Positions 54,168 through 63,614 of a stretch of 64,000 nucleotides of DNA are shown piece by piece (position 1 is the stretch's first letter; each line of letters opens with the position of its first letter). Below the pieces are notes generated by a model that worked only from the letters and a program-made list of their open reading frames with translations, had not been told where the DNA came from and searched no databases. The position numbers and the translations under genes were made by a program. The DNA comes from Colwellia sp. (GTDB lineage: Bacteria > Pseudomonadota > Gammaproteobacteria > Enterobacterales > Alteromonadaceae). The stretch is taken from assembly GCA_013215295.1 (NCBI GenBank), contig JABSOZ010000022.1, positions 1 through 64,000 on the forward strand, read 5' to 3'.

Positions 54168-54378
54168 TCTTAAGATCGAAATAAGCGCTGTGTTATTTTT
54201 AATTCATAACTAACTCGACTTGAAAGGCTAATTCATCAAGGCCGAAAAACAGATTAAACAACGATAACAGTAGCCTAAATCTACTTTTTGGCTACGTGCT
54301 TAAATTTACTTTTAAACAACACAACAAAAATGCTGTGCTCTATAAAACAATCAACTTACTAATATTATAGGTTTCATA

Positions 54379-54996
54379 TTGCAAAAATTTTCAACATTAA
54401 TGGCTCAACAAACACTTCTACCGATAATTACAGCTCATACTGTTGAGCAAGGGGTCAATATTGCTAAAGCAATGAAAAATGCTGGACTTTCATTGGTTGA
54501 AGTAGTCTTGAGAACTGATGCGTCGCTTGAAGCGCTTAGTGAAATTAAGAAGCAAGTGCCCGGTTTAATTGTTGGTGCTGGCACTGTTACTTCAAAAGAG
54601 CGACTTGAACAAGCTATTAATGCCAACGCCGATTTTATAGTAACTCCAGCGGTTTCAGACAAATTATTAACTGCACTGACCAAGTCGCCTATTCCTGTTT
54701 TACCTGGCGTATCAAATACAGGTGAAATATTACTAGCTAGAGAATATGGCTATACCGAACAAAAGCTATTTCCTGCTTCACTTGCTGGAGGCACAAAGTT
54801 TATCTCTACCATTAGCACAATTTTTGACGATGTTATATTTTGCCCTACAGGCGGTATTACTGCAGAAAATAAACACGAGTATCTTACACTCAATAATGTT
54901 TTCGCCGTTGGGGGGACGTGGATATCAAAGCCTGAATGGGTAGAGCAGAAAAATTGGCAAGCCATAACCAACGCATGCCGACTTGCAAATCAATAA
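54379..54996 (+). CDS. kdgA: KDPG/KHG aldolase
   Basis: Splits 2-keto-3-deoxy-6-phosphogluconate into pyruvate and glyceraldehyde-3-phosphate. It has LPIITAHTVEQGVNIAKAMK, LSLVEVVLRT (catalytic Glu), LIVGAGTVTSKERLEQAINA, ADFIVTPAVSDKLL, KLFPASLAGGTKFI (Schiff-base Lys in LFPA) and FCPTGGIT. A TTG start at 54379 gives MQKFSTLMAQQ, which aligns with the ATG start of the eda remnant at 27295. The next option, ATG 54400, would remove seven matching residues. It lies 211 bp after kdgK, perhaps on the same transcript. The remnant shows a second copy once existed. Confidence 0.94.
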   Translation: MQKFSTLMAQQTLLPIITAHTVEQGVNIAKAMKNAGLSLVEVVLRTDASLEALSEIKKQVPGLIVGAGTVTSKERLEQAINANADFIVTPAVSDKLLTALTKSPIPVLPGVSNTGEILLAREYGYTEQKLFPASLAGGTKFISTISTIFDDVIFCPTGGITAENKHEYLTLNNVFAVGGTWISKPEWVEQKNWQAITNACRLANQ

Positions 54997-55085
54997 TCAA
55001 GTGAGTGCGAGAGTTAATTAATCTCAATTATCACATTGGGCTTATAAAAATTTAACTTTATTTATCGGTACAAGAGGAAGATCAC

Positions 55086-56213
55086 ATGAATAATATTATT
55101 CAACCCCATTCCATGTTTAGCTTCATGATAAAAATAATACTGCCATTGTTATCCGTAGTTGCTACCTTTAATGAGGCTTTTGCTAATGAAGCTACCTTAT
55201 ATGAATGCCCTACGAGCAAATGTGTTTACCAAACGCTTAAAATTATTAAGCCAGGTGACACCCTCATGCTTGAAGGCGGTAAAGTGTATGAGATTAATAA
55301 AAGTTTTAAACTGGAGGCCAGCGGCTCTAAAGACAACAGAATAACCTTCAGTTCAAAAGACAAAAGTTCTCAGCACCGACACGCTATTATCTCTACTGTC
55401 GGTGGAAAAAAGGAAGAAAACCTTACGGCAATTAAAGTAACGGGGTCGTTTTGGGATCTTTCACGCCTTGAAATTAGCGGAAAGCGCATTCCCCTCAAGA
55501 CAAACTACTGGGACGTAAACGGTTTCCGTATCGGCCTATATTTGGATGGCGCCGCAGAAAATAATATTGAAGATATTCATATTCATCATACCCACAATGC
55601 GGCTGTCGCTATAAGAAAGGAAAGCCATCATAATAGCTTCAGGCGAATGAACATTCATCATATTGGGGAATGGCTTAATAAGGATTATAACGCTCATGAA
55701 GGGGAAGGGTTTTATATTGGCTCATCAAAAGGAATGGATATGGCGGGTAATAAAGCGCGAGTTCACGATATTTTAATTGAAGACAGTATTATAGGGCCAG
55801 GTGTGTTGGGCCAATATGTTGATATAAAATACGGAGCGTCAGCGGTCACCGTTCGCCAAAATACGTTCAATGCTTGGGAAATACCCTATAATGAAGAGAT
55901 CATTAAGTTGGCAGGTTTTGCAAACCATATTGTAAATAATAACTTCATAGGCTCCCACCAAAGACTTAAACAGTATATATATCTTGTTAACAAGAAAACT
56001 AAAAATCCTGTTCGAGTAGACTATCGCGGTTTGAAAAACATTCCAGCACCTTCAGGCAGAGATAATACGATAGCGAACAATACCTTTTATACTGATAACC
56101 AGCATGTTGTGGCCATAAAAAATGAACTTAAAGCGGCAGATCGTTCCACAACAGTGAATGAAGGGAATATCATAGCGCCTTTAAATTCTCTAGATGAATC
56201 AACACTAGATTAA
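55086..56213 (+). CDS. Secreted right-handed beta-helix protein, possible PL9-type polysaccharide lyase
   Basis: A signal peptide (about residues 10-33, ending EAFANE) precedes a parallel beta-helix of about 340 residues. It has coil-repeat patterns such as IKVTGSFWDLSRLEISGKRI, GLYLDGAAENNIEDIHIHHT, VAIRKESHHNSFRRMNIHHI and VDIKYGASAVTVRQNTFNAW. The opening KPGDTLMLEGGKVYEI and the layout recall PL9 pectate lyases and related beta-helix enzymes, but a definite catalytic motif is not recognised. RBS AAGAGGAAG precedes the ATG. It follows kdgA by 89 bp and may be the last gene of that transcript. Confidence 0.72.
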   Translation: MNNIIQPHSMFSFMIKIILPLLSVVATFNEAFANEATLYECPTSKCVYQTLKIIKPGDTLMLEGGKVYEINKSFKLEASGSKDNRITFSSKDKSSQHRHAIISTVGGKKEENLTAIKVTGSFWDLSRLEISGKRIPLKTNYWDVNGFRIGLYLDGAAENNIEDIHIHHTHNAAVAIRKESHHNSFRRMNIHHIGEWLNKDYNAHEGEGFYIGSSKGMDMAGNKARVHDILIEDSIIGPGVLGQYVDIKYGASAVTVRQNTFNAWEIPYNEEIIKLAGFANHIVNNNFIGSHQRLKQYIYLVNKKTKNPVRVDYRGLKNIPAPSGRDNTIANNTFYTDNQHVVAIKNELKAADRSTTVNEGNIIAPLNSLDESTLD

Positions 56214-56901
56214 CAGAGCGAAAAGTAACATGAGATCTGGATAGCAAAAGTTAGTGTTCTGAGTGAAACTCCACTGGCAGCTATGTTTAGGTTTATTAGT
56301 CTCAAACCAAAGAATCATCCACCATCCTAGTCAGGCTGGTGTCGAAAAAACCTAAACTTAACGGCCTGTCAGCGTTTGCAATGGTCTCAACAATTTACGT
56401 CTAGCTGATAAACTAAACCTATAATCACCGAGCGTCCGCTTTATGATCATACACCTGCCCTTTACAATATTTCTGCCTTAGTCAGTCATGCACAAATCGC
56501 CATAAAACCTAACTCGCTATGTGCCCCTTTCCACCATAGAAGTATGAAAGTTATGCCAGCTAAAGGATGCTAATGCAAGATCAATTTTTAGTAGTCAAAG
56601 AGATTGTAAAATGTCTGCTCTAATGTTTTAATTTACGACTAACAAAGATACGCACCTGTCTTTTTTATATAGATTGTGAAAAATAGTGAGGCACCATTCA
56701 TTGTCAAGCTTGTTGGTGCTCTAGATGCGGCAACTAGCTTATCTTCGTATAACCCCAGTGATATGGACTGGGGGTCTCTAGCAGGAACCATAAATCCTGA
56801 TTACGAAGAGTTCAGTACGTTAGTGCTTTTCTCTTTGTATGGATAATTTTTCTTCACAAGATAAGTGCTGAATAAACTTCTTATTTATTAGGAACTAAAT
56901 C
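56214..56901. other. Decayed region with a small C-terminal remnant and one copy of a direct repeat
   Basis: A short open segment near 56674-56847 (containing VKLVGALDAATSLSSYNPSD and a stop after STLVLFSLYG) looks like the end of a lost protein of unknown family. CTCGCTATGTGCCCCTTTCC at 56513-56532 recurs with one change at 58181-58200. No intact gene is seen. Confidence 0.45.
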
Positions 56902-57909
56902 ATGAAAGAATTTATCCAATATTTACCTAAGGTTGAATTACATCTTCATATCGAAGGAACACTTGAGCCTGAGCTGATGCTTAAGCTTGCAAAGCGTAAC
57001 AATATTCATATTCCTTTCAAATCGATTGCTGAAGCTAAAGATGCATATAATTTTCATAACCTACAATCGTTTCTAGATATTTACTTCCAAGGAGCTGAGG
57101 TATTAATTAATGAACAAGATTTCTTTGAGCTAACTTGGGCCTATTTACTGCGCTGCAAAGACGATAATGTTTTACATACAGAAGTGTTTTTTGATCCCCA
57201 AACACATACCGAACGAGGTATTTGTTTTGACACTGTGGTTAATGGTATTCATCGCGCACTTATAAAAGGCACAACAGAGTTAGGTATCAGCAGTAAACTC
57301 ATTATGTGTTTTTTACGACATTTGGATGAAGAGTCAGCATTTAAAACATTAGCTCAGGCACAATCACATAAAGATAAAATCATAGGTGTGGGGTTAGATT
57401 CAACTGAAATTGGTCACCCTGCGGGAAAATTTGAGAGAGTATTTATACAAGCTATTGAGCAAGGGTTCTTAACCGTCGCCCACGCTGGAGAAGAAGGGCC
57501 AGCAAGCAATATCCATGATGCATTGAACTTACTTAAAGTCACTCGAATTGATCATGGTGTTCGCTGTTCAGAAGATGAAGCTTTAATAAAGCACCTAGTC
57601 ACTGAGCGCATTCCTCTCACTGTTTGTCCTTTATCAAATATTAAGCTAAAGGTATTTAATAGTATGGAACAACACAATATCGTCACCCTTCTTAGAAAAG
57701 GAGTATGTGTAACTATTAACTCTGACGACCCAGCATATTTTGGTGGCTATATGACAGATAACTTTTTTGCGGTAACAAACGCACATTCTATGAATAAGAC
57801 TGAAATTGCGCAATTTAGTTTGAACGCAATCTATGCGAGCTTTATTTCCGATAGTAAAAAAGAACAACTAAGAATAGTGATTCAAAAATATTTAGACGTA
57901 CACCAATAA
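56902..57909 (+). CDS. Adenine/adenosine deaminase family hydrolase
   Basis: A zinc-dependent aminohydrolase. The 335-residue protein starts with the metal motif KVELHLHIEGTLEPELM, then VGLDSTEIGHPAGKF, TVAHAGEEG (third His), RIDHGVRC and VTINSDDPAYFGGY (metal Asp). The HLHIEGTLEP and SDDPAYFGG variants are those of adenine deaminases of the adenosine-deaminase fold, so adenine to hypoxanthine is the favoured reaction, with adenosine as the alternative. It is not linked to pectin genes and no operator was found. A Tsx-like channel gene at the window end may be related in function. Confidence 0.92.
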   Translation: MKEFIQYLPKVELHLHIEGTLEPELMLKLAKRNNIHIPFKSIAEAKDAYNFHNLQSFLDIYFQGAEVLINEQDFFELTWAYLLRCKDDNVLHTEVFFDPQTHTERGICFDTVVNGIHRALIKGTTELGISSKLIMCFLRHLDEESAFKTLAQAQSHKDKIIGVGLDSTEIGHPAGKFERVFIQAIEQGFLTVAHAGEEGPASNIHDALNLLKVTRIDHGVRCSEDEALIKHLVTERIPLTVCPLSNIKLKVFNSMEQHNIVTLLRKGVCVTINSDDPAYFGGYMTDNFFAVTNAHSMNKTEIAQFSLNAIYASFISDSKKEQLRIVIQKYLDVHQ

Positions 57910-58325
57910 CGCTTTATTTAATAGATATTATGTTTGGATAAAAATTAATTTACTATCGATACCTGTTCGAGGTGTACGGCGTCAAGTCAAAGATTTAACT
58001 GCTAATATAGACAAAGCAGCCTTATATTGGCTGCTACTTAGTTACTGTAAAAGTTAACTAATAAGGAAGAAGTTAGCCTTAAAGATCCAACAGTGATCTC
58101 AGCTATTAAACCTACAATGGTAGCTTAAATATAACAACTAGAAACGTCCATTTTGCGTATAGAGTGATCATAAATCATATCTCGCTAAGTGCCCCTTTCC
58201 GAGGTGGACTTATCGAAAATCAAGACAATCTAAGCTCATAGAATAACTTTTTTATTTACTCATATTTATATCCTCCTACCTTTAAGCTTAACTTTTAGTT
58301 CTATAGTTGAAGTCGGGGATTAATC
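57910..58325. other. Non-coding gap with a hairpin, a coding-like tail and a repeat copy
   Basis: A hairpin GCAGCC-TTATATT-GGCTGC lies at about 58015-58034 without a T-run. An open tail (KLTNKEEVSLKDPTVISAIK, then PTMVA and a stop near 58126) may be a protein remnant. The direct repeat CTCGCTAAGTGCCCCTTTCC lies at 58181-58200, about 125 bp before the recombinase remnant. Confidence 0.4.
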
Positions 58326-58922
58326 ATGACAGCTTGGAATAAAGATAAACGTGTTGGCCAGAAAAAAGCATTTAAACTTGACGAAATTTAGCGCATTCGA
58401 ATACGGTTAGAAATTGAAAACAAACTAGAGCAATTAGCTTTATTTAATTTAGCTATCGATAGTAAACTTAGATCTTGTGATTTAATAATCTTAAAAGTTC
58501 GCGATATTTCATCAGCCTCACTTATTCAATCTCGAGCGATGATTGAACAACAAAAAACTCACAAAGAAGTTCAATTTGAAATTACACCAAAGACTCAACA
58601 GTGTTTGAGCCAGTGAGTATATTTGAAAAATCTATCGTCCTTTGATTTTTTATTTCCTAGTCCGAGAAAACTAGGGCAACATATTTGCTATCACTACTAT
58701 GCCAATATAATCAAAAAATGGGTCTCCACCCTAGGGTTAGACATCACCCAATATGGAACGCACTCGCTAAGACGTACTAAGGCATCCTTAATTTATGCAA
58801 AGACAAAGAATTTAAGGGCTATTGAGCTATTACTTGGTCATTCAAAGCTACAAAGTACAATTGAATATTTAGGGGTTGAAATAGAGGATGCGTTGTCTAT
58901 TTCAGAAAGCACAAAAACTTGA
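58326..58922 (+). pseudogene. Tyrosine recombinase (small, about 200 residues) with two nonsense codons
   Basis: One reading frame from ATG 58326 gives MTAWNKDKRVGQKKAFKLDE-I-stop-RIRIRLEIENKLEQLALFNL, continuing to FEITPKTQQCLSQ-stop-VYLKNLSSFDFLFP and the catalytic C-terminal part (THSLRRT with H-x-x-R, LLGHSKLQSTIEYLG with His and Tyr). Both stops (TAG at 58389, TGA at about 58615) stand where Trp is likely, consistent with single TGG changes. The frame is otherwise intact to the stop at 58922, so decay is recent. It is a lone recombinase of the type scattered in marine gammaproteobacterial genomes. Confidence 0.85.
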
Positions 58923-59372
58923 ATTATAGAGTTCGCGCAACAGAAGTTTGTGGCGCTAACGCCCGTGAGCGAATCAGAAACTCGCAATAATCCTGAACTA
59001 AAACCTACATTGCAATTGTTTTAATGGTATCAAATTAAGTGAACTTACCTATGTAGTAAGCGACAGGATGCACCAGAATGGGTTAATCGAACAGAAATAA
59101 ACTATTCTCGATGACGTCGTTTGAAATCAAAAAATTACCTCTTTTGATAATTAGAACTCTGTGAGTAATTAAAGACTAACTCACGCTATGAGACGTGGTA
59201 TTTACATCTGCCAGAATCAACAGCCATATTTCATGAGTATTCACTTTAAACACTCAGGTAAGATTATGATTTTATGTAAATATATTATAAAGGCCTTTAT
59301 CTATAGAACAGTTGCACAACAGTTTTCTGATGGTAGACTAATTATATTTTAAATAAGATGAAATAGTGAAGT
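58923..59372. other. Intergenic stretch without recognisable gene
   Basis: About 450 bp with no supported ORF, repeat or operator. It separates the recombinase remnant from the pentapeptide-repeat gene. Confidence 0.5.
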
Positions 59373-60227
59373 ATGCAAAGATTCTTGAAACAATTATTTA
59401 ACTTGTTGGTATTTAAAATGTTACCACAAATCTGGCATTATTCCGGACTTGCCTATATTGCCGCCAAAGCATCTTCCAGTGAGAATAAAGAGCATCATCC
59501 TACATTACCTATTTGGTTATTAGGTCTGTATTTAGGTTTGTTTGGTATGGCAACCCAATATTATGAAACTCGCTTGAACCGTTTTGAAAGTATACTCAAT
59601 ATTTATGTCTCACAACTTGGTACGAGTGCTAGAACTAACACCTTTTTAGGTTTGGCACTACATCAGAAATATGAACTACCCATTGAACCCGACTTCAGAG
59701 ATCCTTGGCGTACGATAAAAACCTTAATATTTAAGGCCGAGGCAATGAATCAAGATCAAAGCCATGCAAAAAAAATCAGACGGATATCTGACATTATTTC
59801 ACGTTTTAAAGGGGTACTCGGTTGTGAATATAAGCCTGAAGAACTTGGATTTGATAATTGTGAAGTTGCCAATTTAACCACTGCAAACCTAAGTCGCGCA
59901 GATTTATCTCAAGCAAACCTGCGGAAAACTATATTACTTGCGGTTGATTTAACCAAAGCCAACCTTAACCAAGCGGATATGAGTATGGCTAATCTCATGA
60001 TGTCTGATTTGAGTCGTGCTAACTTAAGTGAAGCTAACCTTTACAAGGCGAATTTAGCCCAAGCAACTATTCAAGGAACAGATCTTACTAATGCAAACCT
60101 TAAAGGAGCAAATTTACTTGGGGTCAAACTCCTGAATTGTGAACAATTAAAAAGTGCTAAGTTTTGGCAATCGACCTATCGTGATGATTCTTTAGCTTGT
60201 GGAGCTTCAATTCCTAAAGAAAAATAA
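59373..60227 (+). CDS. Pentapeptide-repeat membrane protein
   Basis: The 284-residue protein has an N-terminal hydrophobic region with a likely membrane helix (LPIWLLGLYLGLFGMATQYY) and a central helical linker (ETRLNRFESILNIYVSQLGT). From about residue 170 to 260 there are pentapeptide repeats of the A(D/N)LxX type (ANLTTANLSRADLSQANLRK, ANLSEANLYKANLAQATIQG), forming a right-handed quadrilateral helix. No enzymatic motif is present. Similar membrane-anchored pentapeptide proteins are of unknown function. It is single-gene and unrelated to the pectin module. Confidence 0.85.
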   Translation: MQRFLKQLFNLLVFKMLPQIWHYSGLAYIAAKASSSENKEHHPTLPIWLLGLYLGLFGMATQYYETRLNRFESILNIYVSQLGTSARTNTFLGLALHQKYELPIEPDFRDPWRTIKTLIFKAEAMNQDQSHAKKIRRISDIISRFKGVLGCEYKPEELGFDNCEVANLTTANLSRADLSQANLRKTILLAVDLTKANLNQADMSMANLMMSDLSRANLSEANLYKANLAQATIQGTDLTNANLKGANLLGVKLLNCEQLKSAKFWQSTYRDDSLACGASIPKEK

Positions 60228-60311
60228 AGTTAATAGGAGCACTTTGTATAACCTGCTTTGTCTTAAAATTAACTTTCATAGCCAAAGGCCTAGCGATCCT
60301 TACTCGATATA

Positions 60312-61529
60312 TTAATGAAGGCTATATACGATTAAACTATCTCCCTTGCCCGTAGTGACGAGTAGATGTTTTCCATCTGGTGAAACATAGACAGAGGCAG
60401 CACCATTGAGTGCATCTGCCTTTTTTACCCCTTCGCTTTTCATCACTGAAATAATTTTTAATTTACCGTCATTGAGTCTTTCCAAAGATACTACCGCATT
60501 ATCTGATTCAGAGGCTACATACACACGCGTTCCATCTGGAGATGTTGTAACATATCCAGCAGAGCCAAGACCACTTACCTTATTGTCTGAGTTACTTATC
60601 GATTGAATATAGGAATATTTACCTAGAGAATTTCTAGCAAAGACGATAATAGCATTACTTCCTCCACAGGCCGCGTATAAATAGTGACCATCTGGCGACA
60701 TTGCTAAGCCTTGCGGTGCTATCATATTTCTCACCCCATCTTTTCCGTTGTTCAATGTCTGACTATGCTTTAGAACACCTTTTGCATTTCGATGGAAAAT
60801 AGTAATTGCATTTTCATTAAATCCTGCGACGATGAGTTGAGCGTTATTCGGAGTTAGAATAACGTTAACTGCACCAGCTAATCCATATTTAGTATTATCA
60901 CCATCTCTAATAGCATGATTAAAAGAGACATTTCCATTTTTATCAATGTCGAAAATGGAGACGGCATTGCTCGCTACACTTGCCACATATAATTGACTAT
61001 TGTCATTGGTGATGGCGATGTCATATGCGCCGAGAAGCCCAAGTTTGTCTTTTTTCTTGATCGAACTTTCCTCACTAAAAACTTCCTCATAAGGCAGTCC
61101 ATCTCTAAATACTTGTAAAAATTGATAATTACCCTGTTCGTTTTGTTCGAATACTGTCAAAGCGCTATCATAAAAACTGACGACATAAACACGACGTCCA
61201 TCGGGGGATAAAACTAAAGATGTTGCACCATTTAAGCCAGAAATTTTTGTATTGTTTGTAAAGATGCGATTAAAAGTGAGCTTAAAATCAGCATCGACAT
61301 TAAAAATAGCCAACGAATTATCATCAGCACTGGTAACAAATAACAAGGTGCCATCAGGTGTCAGTTGAACGACTCTTGCTCCTCCTAGACCGTTTACCCC
61401 TCGTTGGTTATCTTCAAGCACTTGTTTTTCACGTATCGACTCCAGCGTTGAATAAGGCTTATGATTAGAAATACAACCCGCTGTAAAGCTAACGATAAGG
61501 AGGATTAATCCATATGTTTTAATTGCCAC
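60312..61529 (-). CDS. Beta-propeller (lactonase-like) lipoprotein
   Basis: A signal peptide with lipobox SFTAGC (Cys19) is followed by seven blades of about 50 residues, each with a VxLxPDGxxLYVxSxxDNA-type motif: ARVVQLTPDGTLLFVTSADD, SLVLSPDGRRVYVVSFYDSA and VYVSPDGKHLLVTTGKGDS. This matches the lactonase/YncE-like seven-bladed propeller family. True 6-phosphogluconolactonase activity is not indicated for surface lipoproteins of this kind, so a binding or scaffolding role is as likely. No operon partner is seen. Confidence 0.82.
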   Translation of the reverse strand: MAIKTYGLILLIVSFTAGCISNHKPYSTLESIREKQVLEDNQRGVNGLGGARVVQLTPDGTLLFVTSADDNSLAIFNVDADFKLTFNRIFTNNTKISGLNGATSLVLSPDGRRVYVVSFYDSALTVFEQNEQGNYQFLQVFRDGLPYEEVFSEESSIKKKDKLGLLGAYDIAITNDNSQLYVASVASNAVSIFDIDKNGNVSFNHAIRDGDNTKYGLAGAVNVILTPNNAQLIVAGFNENAITIFHRNAKGVLKHSQTLNNGKDGVRNMIAPQGLAMSPDGHYLYAACGGSNAIIVFARNSLGKYSYIQSISNSDNKVSGLGSAGYVTTSPDGTRVYVASESDNAVVSLERLNDGKLKIISVMKSEGVKKADALNGAASVYVSPDGKHLLVTTGKGDSLIVYSLH

Positions 61530-61666
61530 AAATGATGTCCATGAATGATGTTTAAATATGAAGTAAAACTAATTTAGCCGTATTAACATAAAGCGTACGG
61601 TAAAAATAGTAATAGCTTGGGTAAGAAGGTTTCACAAAACTCAGGACGCTAATGAAACCTTAAAAC

Positions 61667-63547
61667 TTAAATGGTAAACTTTCCTATCAATTTTTTTAGT
61701 GCTTCCGATTCACGGTGTAGCCCTTCGCACAATTCTTCTGATTGAATCATATTGTCTTTTGTTTGACTTGCAGAAGTTGCAATCATTACAATATTTTGAC
61801 TTATTTCGGCAGTTGCTAATGTTTGTTCTCGTGTAGCTGACGCTACGAATGTATTGATTTCTGTTAAGCTGATAATTTCTTTAGCAATGTTGTCTAAGGT
61901 ACTGCCTGTTTGCTTTAACCTTTCAGCACTTTCAAGGGTGTTTTTACTCCCTTGCTCGATTGAAGTAACGGTTGCTGAAGCTTGAGCGTTTAGACTTTCT
62001 ATCATCTCATTAATTTGTTCCGTTGATTCAGCCGTTCTTTTGGCCAGCGTTCTTACTTCATCGGCCACAACAGCAAAGCCTCGTCCTTGCTCTCCGGCTC
62101 TGGCGGCTTCAATAGCTGCATTCAATGCCAGTAAATTCGTCTGTTCAGAAATGCCTTTTATAACTTCTAGCACATGCCTAATAGACTTGATTTCAATTGA
62201 AAGCTCCGTTACTGATTTAACGGATGTTGCCATTGAAGATTCTAAAACTTCCATTTTCGATATTGTCTGGTTAACAAACTCTGTACCTTTATGGGTGGTT
62301 TCTTCTGTCGCTATCGCTATTTCTGATGCACCATTTGCGTTATTTGAAATATCTTGTACCGTGACCTCCATTTCATTAACGGCAGCGGCAACAGTTTGCG
62401 TGTTGGATGACTGCATTTCCGACAAACTTGCTGCTTCTTTTACTTTCCCTTGAACATGCTCAGCAATAGTTTGTACTTGTTCTGCAGAAAGAGAAACTTG
62501 CTTGAACATCTCATGTAATTGCTCGATAAATAAATTAAATTTTGTCGCTAAATGACCTATTTCATGATTTTCTTTGGCTGGTAACCTTGCCGTTAGATCA
62601 CCATCTTTTTCTGTAAGTGCTGTAACTGCATCAGTCATTTCTTCTATGGGCTTAAAAATTTGTCCCGCTAATATCCTGACCAATACAAATCCCAGTAAAG
62701 CGATGACACCACCAAAAATTATATTTTTATTTATTGCACTATTTATCGGTCCATAAAGTTGTTCTTGCGGAATTTCTGCAACTAGATGCCAGTTTAAAGA
62801 GTTAAGCGGTGCGCTTGAAACTACATACTCTTCTGCGTTTATATTTTTATCAACTATCTTGCCATTCTTTATTTCAATAAGGTTAATGGACCTTCCAATT
62901 TTAGTTTTATCTCCATGGAGCATTATTTCTCCACTGCTCGAGACTAAATAAACGAAACCTGCATCTCCAATCCTATAATTACTGACCAAACTGGTCATCG
63001 AATCGAGGGAAAGCCCTATACCGGCGATACCTGAACGAACGCCTCCAATTTCTATCGCATAATTAATGAAAACAACTATTTGATTCGTCGCTTTATCTAC
63101 ATCTAAACTTAATTCAAAAGGTTTATCCGAGGCTAAAAAACTATAAAACCATTTATCTTTTTCCCTATCTACTTTACGGTCGATACCGGTATGGGTGTAG
63201 TAGTTCCCTGACTTTTCAGAAATGATATATGCGCTGATAGCATCATTTTTATTCCTAATGTCAGATAGATATTCAATAAATGAATCTTGCTGTCCGACAA
63301 CTTCATTATCATTCAGCCAGTTAATTACAAATGAATTTTGTGCTATTTCTTTAGAAACAATGATTGGAATTGATAACGCTAATTCTATGCCGTTTTTAAC
63401 TTCATTTAATGTTGTAGGTAAATCAACATTGGCGAGTTTTTGTTCTGTATGAGTACGTATACTTGTAGTAAAAAGCAGAGTAGAAATAGTTAAAGGTAGG
63501 ACTATTGCTAAAATTAAACTAACGTATAACTTTTGTTTTAATAACAT
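61667..63547 (-). CDS. Methyl-accepting chemotaxis protein with Cache sensor domain
   Basis: A membrane chemoreceptor of 626 residues. TM1 (about 8-28: [20 protein letters not shown]) is followed by a periplasmic Cache-type sensor to about 270 ([60 protein letters not shown]). TM2 ([20 protein letters not shown]), HAMP and a signalling domain with the hairpin tip [20 protein letters not shown] follow. The dCache pattern with YHTG-like [10 protein letters not shown] and RDAGFVYLV resembles sensors of small amino or organic compounds. The ligand is unknown. Confidence 0.93.
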   Translation of the reverse strand: MLLKQKLYVSLILAIVLPLTISTLLFTTSIRTHTEQKLANVDLPTTLNEVKNGIELALSIPIIVSKEIAQNSFVINWLNDNEVVGQQDSFIEYLSDIRNKNDAISAYIISEKSGNYYTHTGIDRKVDREKDKWFYSFLASDKPFELSLDVDKATNQIVVFINYAIEIGGVRSGIAGIGLSLDSMTSLVSNYRIGDAGFVYLVSSSGEIMLHGDKTKIGRSINLIEIKNGKIVDKNINAEEYVVSSAPLNSLNWHLVAEIPQEQLYGPINSAINKNIIFGGVIALLGFVLVRILAGQIFKPIEEMTDAVTALTEKDGDLTARLPAKENHEIGHLATKFNLFIEQLHEMFKQVSLSAEQVQTIAEHVQGKVKEAASLSEMQSSNTQTVAAAVNEMEVTVQDISNNANGASEIAIATEETTHKGTEFVNQTISKMEVLESSMATSVKSVTELSIEIKSIRHVLEVIKGISEQTNLLALNAAIEAARAGEQGRGFAVVADEVRTLAKRTAESTEQINEMIESLNAQASATVTSIEQGSKNTLESAERLKQTGSTLDNIAKEIISLTEINTFVASATREQTLATAEISQNIVMIATSASQTKDNMIQSEELCEGLHRESEALKKLIGKFTI

Positions 63548-63614
63548 TTATAAATTCCTATTTTTACACACATTAATAACTTATTTAAGACCACTTTTTT
63601 AAAGAGTTAAGCAA

